The translations under genes were made by a program, and so were the position numbers. Positions 1 to 7,083 of a stretch of 10,921 nucleotides of DNA are shown piece after piece. The stretch is taken from positions 1-10,921 of the forward strand of contig VBHI01000156.1 of assembly GCA_005881495.1 (NCBI GenBank), in the 5' to 3' direction. Numbering within the stretch: the first letter of the stretch is position 1; the number at the start of each line of letters is the position of its first letter. The notes beneath the pieces were generated by a model. The model was not told the DNA's origin, did no database searches, and saw only the letters and a list, made by a program, of their open reading frames with translations. Origin of the DNA: Chloroflexota bacterium. Lineage in GTDB: Bacteria > Chloroflexota > Ktedonobacteria > Ktedonobacterales > Ktedonobacteraceae.

Positions 1-228
1 AGCGTTAATGGCATCAGTTATCGGATGTTCTCCTGCATCCGGCTCAACATATGCCTGGACACCTTGCACTCCAGGACCCGTTGTACAGTTTCCCTGGCAT
101 GAAACTGATACGTTGCCTGGTTGCGGGAGGCTGATAGTGCATCCAGCCAGCAGGATACAGAGCAGGGGAGCGATGAGATACTTCCAGGATATGAAACTGC
201 TCCTATGTATAGAAAATGAATCTATCAT
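1..228 (-). CDS. Lipoprotein, probable phospholipase D-like domain protein (N-terminal fragment, runs off window)
   Basis: An open frame of 76 codons runs from ATG at 228 to the window edge with no stop. The N-terminus has a short polar region, a Lys-Tyr, a hydrophobic core (about residues 18-28) and the lipobox LLAGC with Cys30, so the product is predicted to be lipid-anchored on the outer face of the membrane. A short linker rich in Gly, Pro, Ser and Thr follows, with two more cysteines (residues 44 and 48). The last visible residues read YVEPDAGEHPITDAINA, which resembles the opening strand and helix of phospholipase D-like (HKD) domains, where EPD-G-xxP-hydrophobic-xAI is common. No HKD motif is visible because the gene is cut. 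The ATG at 228 is preferred over ATG 234 because GAGG sits 6 bases before it; for ATG 234 the GAGG is directly adjacent. The lipoprotein call is fairly firm; the PLD assignment is inferred from similarity of a short segment. Confidence 0.6.
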   Translation of the reverse strand, partial: MIDSFSIHRSSFISWKYLIAPLLCILLAGCTISLPQPGNVSVSCQGNCTTGPGVQGVQAYVEPDAGEHPITDAINA

Positions 229-342
229 ATTCATCCTCAATAGATGATAAACAAGCATACACGTATTGAATTAACGAGTTAAGAATAGCACATGTGTACA
301 AAATATGCGCGCTTTGGCAAAGTACGGAGGCACGAGGGGGAG

Positions 343-383
343 AAAAAGGCACGCAGCACAGGTGACGCGCTACGTGCCTTTTT
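343..383 (-). terminator. Rho-independent terminator downstream of hppA
   Basis: Read on the minus strand, a 15-base-pair stem (arms 369-383 and 343-357) encloses an 11-base loop and ends in a run of five T. The core is GGCACGTAGC pairing with GCTGCGTGCC. One position is a U-G wobble in the minus-strand RNA but an A-C mismatch in a plus-strand RNA, so the hairpin is best formed by transcripts leaving hppA, whose stop codon is 25 bases upstream. The A-run at the stem base also makes it weakly bidirectional. Confidence 0.8.
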
Positions 384-407
384 CAACTCTGTGAAAGGCT
401 AGACGAA

Positions 408-2714
408 CTATGGGTGCAGGAACACGTACAGTGGGGCCAGCACAAGGGTGATCGTGCTAAGCAGCTTAATGAGAACGTGCAGCGATGGGCCAGCGGTGTC
501 CTTGAAGGGATCGCCGACTGTGTCGCCAACGACGCTAGCCTTGTGCGGTTCACTCTTCTTACCCAGGACAGTACCTTTCAGATCAAGGCGATCGACCATC
601 TCACCGACTTCGTTGACGCGCAGGTAGCCAGCTTCGATGTATTTCTTCGCATTGTCCCATGCGCCGCCACCGTTGTTGAGGAAGAGGGCCATGACGATAC
701 CGCCCATGGTACCGACCATCAGCGTACCAGCCTCAGCCTGAGGGCCAAGGATGACACCGACGGCGATTGGGGTGAACACGGCAACAATACCAGGGAGGAC
801 CATAGCGCGTAAGGCGCCACGGGTACTGATGTCTACGCAACGGGCATAGTCGGGTTCTACACGGTCTTCGACCTTTTCCGCCATAATCTTGGGATTCTCT
901 TTGAACTGGCGGCGTACCTCTTCGATCATACGCTTGGCAGCCGCACCAACGGCGCGAATTGCCAGAGAGCTAAAGAAGAAGATCAGGGTAAGGCCGATCA
1001 GTGCCGCGATGAAGACGAGGATGTTAGCCAGATCAACACGGTAGACTATTCCTGCAGCAGCCCTGGATGCCACCGTTTGACAGAGGCCTGGAATTTGTTG
1101 GCACTTGAAGGAGTAGAGGACATCCAGGTAAGCACTGAAGAGCAGGAAGGCGGCCAATGCAGCAGAACCGATACCATAACCCTTTGTCAGAGCCTTAGTG
1201 GTGTTACCTACACCGTCAAGTGCATCGGTGATATCGCGCACTTGCTCAGCTCCGCCTCCCATCTCGGTGATACCACCAGCATTGTCGGTGATGGGACCGA
1301 AGGTGTCCATGGCGAGAATGTAGGCGCAACTCATGAGCATACCCATTGTGGCGACAGCAGTACCAAAGATACCACCGGGGTTGATGACTTGCGGAATGTT
1401 CGTCGAGTGAATAGTTACCTGGCTACCCAGGAAGAACGAGAGGAACAAGGCGACACTGATTGCCAATACCGGCAGGGCAACGCATTCGAAGCCAACAGCG
1501 ACACCGGTGATGATGGTCGTGGCAGGTCCAGTCAAGGTTGCAGCAGCAATCTCGCGTACCGGGCGCCATGTGCCGGCGGTGTAGTACTGGGTGATGAATA
1601 CAAAGGCAATGCTCAGGAGAATACCGACGGTACCTGCCAGGCCAAACCAGATCCAGGGAGCTATGCCGTTGCTTGTTGTGATGTTATTTCCATTCAGCAG
1701 GAGGTAGCTGACTATGAAAACGCCGATAATGGAGAGACCGCACGTAATGAAGTAGCCGATGTTGAGCTGTTTCATGGCGATTTCGCCTGGATCTTTACCG
1801 GCGGCTTTATCTGGCTCGATGACGACGGAGGGGCGAACCCAGAGTAGGCCAAACATAGAAGCGATCAAGCCGAAAGCACGTACTACCAGCGGGAAGAGAA
1901 TCCAGCCGATGTTGTTGGTAGCGGCGTAGAGTGCAACGCCGAGGATCATTGCACCGATATTTTCAGCGGCGGTTGACTCAAAGAGGTCGGCACCACGGCC
2001 TGCGCAGTCGCCGACGTTGTCGCCGACGAGGTCGGCAATTACAGCGGGGTTGCGCGGATCATCTTCAGGAATGCCGGCTTCAACTTTACCCACCAGGTCA
2101 GCGCCTACGTCAGCGGCCTTGGTGTAGATACCGCCGCCAAGCTGTGCGAAGAGGGCCACGAAGCTGGCACCAAAGCCAAAGCCAACGATGAGGGTAGGCG
2201 CCAGTGCCGGGTTTGTCAGACCGCCAAAGGCGATGAAGACGCCTGTGACGCCCAGCAGGGAGAGTGAAACCACCAGGAACCCTGAGACGGCTCCGCCACG
2301 TAGCGAGACCATCAGGGCTTCACCAAGGCTGCGCGTAGCGGCGCTTGCGGTACGGCTGTTTGATTTCACGGCGACGTACATGCCGATGAAGCCGGAAACT
2401 CCAGAGCAGGCCGCACCGATCAAAAAGGCGACAGCAGTATGCCAGGCCAGGCTAAACTTAGTTACCTCGCCATACGATGGAATTAGATACAATACTAAGG
2501 CAACGACGATTGCGGCAACAACAGCGAGTGCTGCGATTGTGCGATACTGAACATTGAGGAAGGCCATTGCACCCTTAAAAATAGCATCCGCTACTTTCTG
2601 CATGGCTGGTGTGCCAGTATCTTTGCGTAGGACATAGTTCGCGAGATATGCCGCGAATAACACAGTGAGGAGTCCTACGACGATAGGAACCCAAATATAA
2701 AGGCTATTGTCCAC
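408..2714 (-). CDS. hppA: Membrane-bound proton-translocating pyrophosphatase (K+-independent type)
   Basis: This is an integral membrane ion pump that hydrolyses pyrophosphate to two phosphates and moves H+ across the cytoplasmic membrane. With the GTG start at 2714 it has 768 residues, a normal family length, with many hydrophobic segments (about 16 expected). The substrate site motifs are intact: KAADVGADLVGK (about 199-210), DNVGDCAGRGAD (232-243), NNGGGAWDNAKK (680-691) and GDTVGDPFKDTAGPS (730-744). GNTTKALTKG (503-512) has Lys and Thr at the two positions that distinguish the K+-independent, H+-pumping class from K+-dependent enzymes, which have Ala and Gly. The start was chosen because AAAAGGAGGG lies 12 bases upstream; the frame extends to a TTG at 2801 but that has no ribosome binding site and would add 29 poorly fitting residues. 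The gene has its own candidate promoter and a strong terminator, and follows a soluble pyrophosphatase on the same strand. Confidence 0.96.
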   Translation of the reverse strand: MDNSLYIWVPIVVGLLTVLFAAYLANYVLRKDTGTPAMQKVADAIFKGAMAFLNVQYRTIAALAVVAAIVVALVLYLIPSYGEVTKFSLAWHTAVAFLIGAACSGVSGFIGMYVAVKSNSRTASAATRSLGEALMVSLRGGAVSGFLVVSLSLLGVTGVFIAFGGLTNPALAPTLIVGFGFGASFVALFAQLGGGIYTKAADVGADLVGKVEAGIPEDDPRNPAVIADLVGDNVGDCAGRGADLFESTAAENIGAMILGVALYAATNNIGWILFPLVVRAFGLIASMFGLLWVRPSVVIEPDKAAGKDPGEIAMKQLNIGYFITCGLSIIGVFIVSYLLLNGNNITTSNGIAPWIWFGLAGTVGILLSIAFVFITQYYTAGTWRPVREIAAATLTGPATTIITGVAVGFECVALPVLAISVALFLSFFLGSQVTIHSTNIPQVINPGGIFGTAVATMGMLMSCAYILAMDTFGPITDNAGGITEMGGGAEQVRDITDALDGVGNTTKALTKGYGIGSAALAAFLLFSAYLDVLYSFKCQQIPGLCQTVASRAAAGIVYRVDLANILVFIAALIGLTLIFFFSSLAIRAVGAAAKRMIEEVRRQFKENPKIMAEKVEDRVEPDYARCVDISTRGALRAMVLPGIVAVFTPIAVGVILGPQAEAGTLMVGTMGGIVMALFLNNGGGAWDNAKKYIEAGYLRVNEVGEMVDRLDLKGTVLGKKSEPHKASVVGDTVGDPFKDTAGPSLHVLIKLLSTITLVLAPLYVFLHP

Positions 2715-2725
2715 GATAGAAATTG

Positions 2726-2735
2726 CCCTCCTTTT
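2726..2735 (-). promoter_or_regulatory. Ribosome binding site that decides the hppA start
   Basis: AAAAGGAGGG on the minus strand is close to a full anti-16S match. It lies 12 bases before GTG 2714, slightly longer than usual, and falls inside the longer open frame that begins at TTG 2801, arguing that translation starts at the GTG. Confidence 0.65.
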
Positions 2736-2840
2736 AGGCACAAAATAAGATAAGCGTATCAGCTTTGACCGCCACTTACACTGGTATCTTGAGAAAACCA
2801 AGTAGAGACAACAAGTACACTATCCTCTGTAGGTAGGGGT

Positions 2841-2853
2841 GTTCGAGTCGAAC
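2841..2853. repeat. Short perfect inverted repeat in the hppA leader
   Basis: GTTCG-AGT-CGAAC is a 5-base perfect inverted repeat with a 3-base centre. It lies 35-47 bases downstream of the -10 of the candidate hppA promoter, within the predicted leader. It could be an operator for a dimeric repressor or a tiny RNA hairpin, but a repeat this short can occur by chance. Confidence 0.25.
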
Positions 2854-2887
2854 TCTAGTTTAACATAGTGTTTGTCCTCTGACAAGT

Positions 2888-2917
2888 ATTGTAGGTAACA
2901 AAAATCACTTCTGTAAA
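2888..2917 (-). promoter_or_regulatory. Candidate sigma70-type promoter for hppA
   Basis: On the minus strand TTTACA (2912-2917, five of six matches to TTGACA), an 18-base spacer and TACAAT (2888-2893, five of six to TATAAT) are aligned towards hppA. Transcription would begin near 2881, giving a leader of roughly 165 bases before GTG 2714. It would allow hppA to be expressed separately from the upstream pyrophosphatase. Identified by eye only. Confidence 0.4.
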
Positions 2918-2976
2918 GGGTGAGGTGTGTGTGGGATGCACTATTTTACGGAACAGGTGTGATAAATTGAAGTAAC

Positions 2977-4629
2977 TTACAACCCTCCTGTTTTGTCGGA
3001 CATGGTGGCCTGGAAGCGGGCAAGTAATGGCACGAGCTGTTTCTTACGCGAGACAAGCCCCTCCACGATGACGCTATGTCCATCGGCATCCAGTGGAACG
3101 CCTAATACTTCTGCCACAGCGTGTTCTCCACCCCAGATCAAGAGGCGGCACTCCAAATTGATGATATCAACCAGCATAAAGAGCAAAGAGGCATAGCCGT
3201 GCTCGTTGGAGAGACGCTGCATGGTCGAAAGTAGCTCGGGCGTCCTTTGCTCGATTGCTGCCGGGCTGGCTGTCTCAACCGTCCCAATGGCGAACTTTGT
3301 GTCACCGACTGTGAATTCTTTGAAGTCTGCTGTAATCAAGGCTTCAGCGGAGCGCCCGCTGATGTCGGCAGCGGCGGCAGCAAAGATCTCCTGACCATAC
3401 GGTTCGATCTCTTCACCAGCGATCTGTGCCAGTTCGGCTGCAATGCGTTCGTCTTTGGGAGTGCAGGTGGGAGAGCGCAGGATGAGTGTATCGTAGAGCA
3501 GACCTGCCAGCAACAGGCCCGCTACCTCGCGGGGAATGGCGGTGCCAGCTTCGTAATAGAGGCCAGCGATGATGGTGCCTGTACAGCCGACAGGGTCAGC
3601 GCGAAACATTATAGGCTTGTTTGTATGGACATCGGCGATGCGGTGATGGTCGATAATGCCGAGGAGCTCGGCCTCTTCGAGGCCATCCACCGCCTGTGAT
3701 TGCTCGTTATGATCTACCAGCACGACCCTTTTGGGCCGGGCATTGAGGATATCGGTTCGTGAAAGGTACCCGACCAGTGCTCCATCACCGTCAAGCACAG
3801 GCATGGAGCGGCGGCGTGCCAGTGTGCGTTGTACTTCGCTCATCGGATCTTCTGGTCGGCAGTAATCGAACTCGCTGTTCATGATGTCCTGGACGCTCGC
3901 GCTCAGGTTAATCAGGCGCACCGCGGTGAAGGTGTGGTGGGCTGTGCTAATGACCATGACGCCGTGTTTTTTTGCCGCTGCTAGCGTGCGCGCCGAAACC
4001 AGTAGATCACCAGTGACGACCAGGGCAGCCGCACCGCTTTCGATTGCTTTGATCTGGGCGTCCTCGCGATCACCCAGAACGACGATGCAGCCCGGTTCGA
4101 CATAATCCACCATTGTTTCGGCCTGCATCGCTGCTACCAGGACGCGATTGCCCAGCGTGCGGCGCCCTTCTACCAGGACGCGTCCCCTGAGAACTCGCAC
4201 CAGGTTATCTCGTTTCAGTGGTACCCGGTTCACAGAGCGTGGATCAAGGTCATTAAAAAAGAGTTTGGCGAAATCCTCGGTGGCGATAATGCCATGTACT
4301 TTGTTTTCCGCGTCAACGACAGGCATTGAACGCCGATTTTGTTCTTGCAACAGTTGGCCGGCCTCTAAAAGAGATTGGTCGAGGTATGCGCAGGTGACGC
4401 CACGGCGCATGACATCGCGTACCTGGAGATAGACATCATCGATAGCTTCTGGTGGGTCGACCTGGTAGCGCTCGAGCACAAAGCTCACCTCTGGTTTGAG
4501 TTCTCCATTGCGTGCGGCAATGGCCTCTTCTTCACCCTGTAATTGAAGCAGGCGCGCATATGCATAGGCTGAGGCCACGGAGTCCAGGTCCGAATTCTTA
4601 TGTCCAATGACATAGATTGGTTTTGCCAT
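2977..4629 (-). CDS. CBS/DRTGG-domain family II (Mn-type) inorganic pyrophosphatase
   Basis: This is a cytosolic enzyme splitting pyrophosphate into phosphate. At 550 residues it has the long, nucleotide-regulated architecture: DHH-type N-terminal segment with GHKNSDLDS (9-17, metal ligands His10, Asp14, Asp16), first CBS repeat (about 70-125), DRTGG-like domain (about 140-240), second CBS repeat (about 243-297), then the rest of the DHH domain with VDHNE (305-309) and IDHHR (326-330), and a DHHA2 domain with Asp380 and the substrate-binding SRKKQ (527-531). In characterised relatives such as the Clostridium perfringens enzyme, the CBS pair binds adenine nucleotides (AMP/ADP inhibit, diadenosine polyphosphates activate); that regulation is inferred here. 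Motif I departs from the usual HxNPDTD (Ser for Pro, Leu for Thr) but keeps the ligands. ATG 4629 lies 5 bases after the stop of the upstream peptidase gene, so the two are probably cotranscribed; a GAGG inside that gene's end, 11 bases before the ATG, is a modest ribosome binding site. Confidence 0.93.
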   Translation of the reverse strand: MAKPIYVIGHKNSDLDSVASAYAYARLLQLQGEEEAIAARNGELKPEVSFVLERYQVDPPEAIDDVYLQVRDVMRRGVTCAYLDQSLLEAGQLLQEQNRRSMPVVDAENKVHGIIATEDFAKLFFNDLDPRSVNRVPLKRDNLVRVLRGRVLVEGRRTLGNRVLVAAMQAETMVDYVEPGCIVVLGDREDAQIKAIESGAAALVVTGDLLVSARTLAAAKKHGVMVISTAHHTFTAVRLINLSASVQDIMNSEFDYCRPEDPMSEVQRTLARRRSMPVLDGDGALVGYLSRTDILNARPKRVVLVDHNEQSQAVDGLEEAELLGIIDHHRIADVHTNKPIMFRADPVGCTGTIIAGLYYEAGTAIPREVAGLLLAGLLYDTLILRSPTCTPKDERIAAELAQIAGEEIEPYGQEIFAAAAADISGRSAEALITADFKEFTVGDTKFAIGTVETASPAAIEQRTPELLSTMQRLSNEHGYASLLFMLVDIINLECRLLIWGGEHAVAEVLGVPLDADGHSVIVEGLVSRKKQLVPLLARFQATMSDKTGGL

Positions 4630-4634
4630 TTTCT

Positions 4635-6386
4635 TTACACCCTCTTCCTTCTTCTGACAATCAGCAGGACTACAAAGAATACTATCACAATACCTATTGC
4701 TAAGGCTACAAGACCAAACAACACACTCGGATACGTTCCGTTTGAGGGAGAAGTTGTCGTTACGGTAGCAATTGGGATTACCTGGCGCGCTGGGGCGTCA
4801 TTGGGCGTGGGAAGGATGACTGTCGGGTTGGGAGGTGGCATTCCATCCTGCGTAGAACCCGCGTAGGGATTGTCATAGATTGTTGATTGTGGAACGACAG
4901 TGAGCACTTTGCTGATACGACGTGTGCCGGTTGCTGAACGAATAGTTAAGGTGAGGGTATAGGTGCCAGCCTTCGTGTATATGTGGTTGACGTTGATGCC
5001 TGCGGCTGTAGATCCGTCTCCAAAGTCCCAGGCGTAGCTCAGCGGACTGTTGGTGAGATCGTAGGAGGCAGTGGCGTTCAGGGGGATGTTCTGATTGACG
5101 ACTGTTTGCCCGATATCGCTGATCGTCGCGATGGGGTTCTTGGCGGTGGCCAGACCAAGGATAGCGGGCTGATTGAGCATCCAGGTCGTTAGCATGCCGG
5201 GAAGGGCCAGGGCTAAGACAAGGGCCTCAGCTTTCTTAGAACTGCCGCTGGCGAATGTATTCATCAGTTGGATGGTATCCTCTTTTTGATCAAATGGATA
5301 CGACCAGGGCGGCGGGTTGTTATCGTAATAGGTCGAGTTGCCTGCGAAGGTAGCGCAGGGAAGTCCTGCGAGGGTAAAAGGTATCTGGTCGCTACCTCCT
5401 AACGTGTCATCCTCAAGGTGCAGGTTGTTGAGCTGATTTGTGGCGAAAACGGGTTGAGTGACATCCTGGTTGTTATCGCCGTGATAGGCAAGGGTTTGAT
5501 ATCCCATTGCTTGAAACTGCTGAAATACCGGGGTGACGGCCTGCTGCATCAACGCGCGGAATTGGGTGATGCTGGCTCGCTGTTGGTGTGTGAGTTTGTC
5601 CTGGTTTGGATACAATTGACTATTGCTCAATGGAGACATATCAGCATAAAAGGGCAACAGCGGATTGGACATTTTGCCAAGGTAGCGCAGGGGGTATGCG
5701 ATGCCATTCTGCTCTTCATTAAACATTGCCACGATGTTGTTGACATCGCCATTGATGGTATTGTTCAAGTAGTGGAACGAGCCGTAAAGCCCCTGTTCCT
5801 CGGCGTCGAAGATGACGAAACGCAGCGTACGTGCGGGATAGGTATGGTGACTGCGCCAGTATATGCCCATGGCCCTGGCAACGCCTAGCTCGATAGCGCA
5901 GCCACTGGTATCGTCGTTGGCCGATTGGGTGGAGATGGCCTCTCCATCATAATGGCAGCCAATGACAACTACCTGTTCAGGGTGTGTCACGCCTGGAATG
6001 GTGACTTCTACGTTGAAGGCGGGAACGACGGCGGGTCGCCCCTGCCAGCCTGCTACAAGGAATGCATCGCGCCGCACCTGGGGGCCAAAGCCTGCTAAAT
6101 TCTGCGAGATTTCCTGAGACCAGTAGGCGGCAAATTCATCATGCCCATTCTCATTGACCGGTAAGTTGTTATCGTAGCCCGCTTCACGGTGTTGAAAGCT
6201 GGTGGCTATGAAGAAGAGCCGGTCATAAATATAATTGGGATCAACGGTTGGGAAATCCTGCAGGGCGTGTTGGCCGGTGTATGATTTAGGATTATTGGCG
6301 CTGATAGGAGTTGTTGAGACGAGGGTTAGCAGCGAACTGATAGCAAGGAAGATCAGGCAGCAGGCACGGGCTATTGGATGTTGCAT
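4635..6386 (-). CDS. Secreted M28-family peptidase homologue with PKD domain and C-terminal membrane anchor
   Basis: The 583-residue product begins with a signal peptide (hydrophobic about 8-24, probable cleavage near SANN, residues 29-32). An M28 zinc-peptidase-like domain covers about 50-400: CHYDG with His145, ANDDTSG with Asp158, DAEEQG with Glu196 (general base) and Glu197 (metal), and FNEEQ with Glu225 where the family usually has Asp in NLDM. The last metal ligand, normally His in SDHxPF, is Gln334 in SDQIPF. A PKD domain follows (about 415-498, signature WDFGDGS), then a Pro/Thr-rich stalk (about 515-550), a transmembrane helix (about 553-577) and the basic tail RRRKRV, giving a surface-anchored exoprotein. 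M28 enzymes are mostly aminopeptidases and carboxypeptidases; substrate here is unknown and the altered ligands leave activity uncertain. GGAG lies 7 bases before the ATG. The gene is 5 bases upstream of the soluble pyrophosphatase gene. Confidence 0.88.
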   Translation of the reverse strand: MQHPIARACCLIFLAISSLLTLVSTTPISANNPKSYTGQHALQDFPTVDPNYIYDRLFFIATSFQHREAGYDNNLPVNENGHDEFAAYWSQEISQNLAGFGPQVRRDAFLVAGWQGRPAVVPAFNVEVTIPGVTHPEQVVVIGCHYDGEAISTQSANDDTSGCAIELGVARAMGIYWRSHHTYPARTLRFVIFDAEEQGLYGSFHYLNNTINGDVNNIVAMFNEEQNGIAYPLRYLGKMSNPLLPFYADMSPLSNSQLYPNQDKLTHQQRASITQFRALMQQAVTPVFQQFQAMGYQTLAYHGDNNQDVTQPVFATNQLNNLHLEDDTLGGSDQIPFTLAGLPCATFAGNSTYYDNNPPPWSYPFDQKEDTIQLMNTFASGSSKKAEALVLALALPGMLTTWMLNQPAILGLATAKNPIATISDIGQTVVNQNIPLNATASYDLTNSPLSYAWDFGDGSTAAGINVNHIYTKAGTYTLTLTIRSATGTRRISKVLTVVPQSTIYDNPYAGSTQDGMPPPNPTVILPTPNDAPARQVIPIATVTTTSPSNGTYPSVLFGLVALAIGIVIVFFVVLLIVRRRKRV

Positions 6387-6495
6387 GAGGTCTCTCCAGT
6401 TTAAGATTGGCGCGGATAAAGTTGGGCATAACGTAGAGTTATATATTTCTCGGAGAGAGGAGACGTGGCTATCAAACTCAGGGGCAAACCGGCAG

Positions 6496-6513
6496 GGCGA
6501 CTACAATGTCGCC
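6496..6513. repeat. Perfect inverted repeat upstream of the peptidase gene
   Basis: GGCGAC-TACAAT-GTCGCC is a 6-base-pair GC-rich inverted repeat with a 6-base centre, about 110 bases upstream of the peptidase start. No T-run follows on either strand, so it is not a standard terminator. An operator or an RNA hairpin in the leader are possible; function is unproven. Confidence 0.35.
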
Positions 6514-6548
6514 TATCTAGTAAACAAGGACATACAATGGCCAGGGTG

Positions 6549-6568
6549 CTTCTATACTCTGATAGAAG
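6549..6568. repeat. Perfect inverted repeat between the 66-codon gene and the peptidase gene
   Basis: CTTCTAT-ACTCTG-ATAGAAG is a 7-base perfect inverted repeat with a 6-base centre. It starts 28 bases after the stop codon of the upstream 66-codon gene. As an AT-rich stem without a T-run it would be a poor terminator; it might instead be an operator or processing hairpin for the downstream peptidase-pyrophosphatase unit. Confidence 0.35.
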
Positions 6569-6595
6569 ATAGAATACCGGTTACAACGATGAAGC

Positions 6596-6796
6596 CTAAT
6601 TGCTCAAGCGATTATGCTCGATCAGCCAACGAATAAAATTGAGACGACGCTTCTCTTCAAGCATTTCACGATATTCGACTTCGTCATCGACATGGTTTTT
6701 CATATAGACAAGCCGGCTGGCCTCGATGTCAGAAAAACCTAGTGACTGCAAATGTTCAAAATCCGCGTTATCAGTTGCATAAACATGTTCTGTCAT
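6596..6796 (-). CDS. Small protein of unknown function (66 residues)
   Basis: I do not recognise this protein. It is a short, highly charged, probably all-helical cytosolic product with no signal peptide, membrane segment or cysteine. The first half contains FEHLQSLGFSDIEASRLV, which alternates polar and hydrophobic residues as in an amphipathic helix. The second half is rich in Glu and Arg (residues about 36-51) and ends RWLIEHNRLSN. The frame is supported by GGAG 10 bases before ATG 6796 (part of a longer AAAAGGGAG run), by the absence of any competing gene in the interval, and by its position between two intergenic regions. It is on the same strand as the peptidase gene, 209 bases upstream, and divergent from the P-type ATPase. 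A role as a small regulator or adaptor is conceivable but not shown. Confidence 0.65.
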   Translation of the reverse strand: MTEHVYATDNADFEHLQSLGFSDIEASRLVYMKNHVDDEVEYREMLEEKRRLNFIRWLIEHNRLSN

Positions 6797-6863
6797 AAGA
6801 GGAATGCTCCCTTTTGAATAACAGGTCGCACTACGAGATGAGCTTCGTCGAGATTATCGATGC

Positions 6864-6901
6864 CCTGTATGCCTATATATACGAATGATAACCTATACAG
6901 G
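6864..6901. repeat. Separated inverted repeat in the divergent intergenic region
   Basis: CCTGTAT (6864-6870) and ATACAGG (6895-6901) form a perfect 7-base inverted repeat separated by 24 AT-rich bases. It lies between the divergent 66-codon gene and the P-type ATPase gene, about 70 bases before the former, where an operator for both would be expected. The rest of the 287-base gap shows no RNA gene that I can identify. Confidence 0.3.
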
Positions 6902-6988
6902 ATACAACTTCTTTTTGGACGAGAATATTCCGGTTGACCTATGCCAAAGTATTTCAAAGTTGCGCATGTTGTCTTAAGTAATATCTTC

Positions 6989-6994
6989 TATAAT
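6989..6994 (+). promoter_or_regulatory. Candidate -10 element for the P-type ATPase gene
   Basis: A perfect TATAAT lies about 90 bases before ATG 7084. The best -35-like sequence, TTGTCT at 6969-6974, has a spacer of only 14 bases, which is too short for an ordinary sigma70 promoter. Either an activator is needed or this is a chance match in AT-rich DNA. Confidence 0.35.
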
Positions 6995-7083
6995 ATGGAC
7001 GCTGGCAGAGGTGTAAAGTGGGACACAGTTACTTGGATGGCTGAGTGGTAGATGATACACTAGAATGAAAAGAAAATTATGTA

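Noticed and set aside
8..247. 79-codon plus-strand open frame at the left edge
   Set aside because: No ribosome binding site or family resemblance; the opposite strand encodes a convincing lipoprotein with lipobox over the same bases.
1077..1847. 256-codon plus-strand open frame inside hppA
   Set aside because: It is antisense to the well-conserved membrane pyrophosphatase gene, has no recognisable domain, and its low-complexity Gly/Thr/Asp content is what the antisense of a membrane protein gene gives.
2715..2801. 29-codon N-terminal extension of hppA to a TTG start
   Set aside because: No ribosome binding site before the TTG, a basic N-terminus not typical of the family, and a strong AGGAGGG placed to serve the GTG at 2714.
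3247..3699. 150-codon plus-strand open frame inside the soluble pyrophosphatase gene
   Set aside because: Antisense shadow of the DHH/DHHA2 coding region.
5418..5888. 156-codon plus-strand open frame inside the M28 homologue gene
   Set aside because: Antisense to conserved peptidase motifs and without any recognisable motif or ribosome binding site.
6797..7083. Possible tRNA or small RNA gene in the divergent intergenic region
   Set aside because: I could not fold a cloverleaf or find a stem followed by a T-run; only a separated 7-base repeat and a TATAAT are visible.
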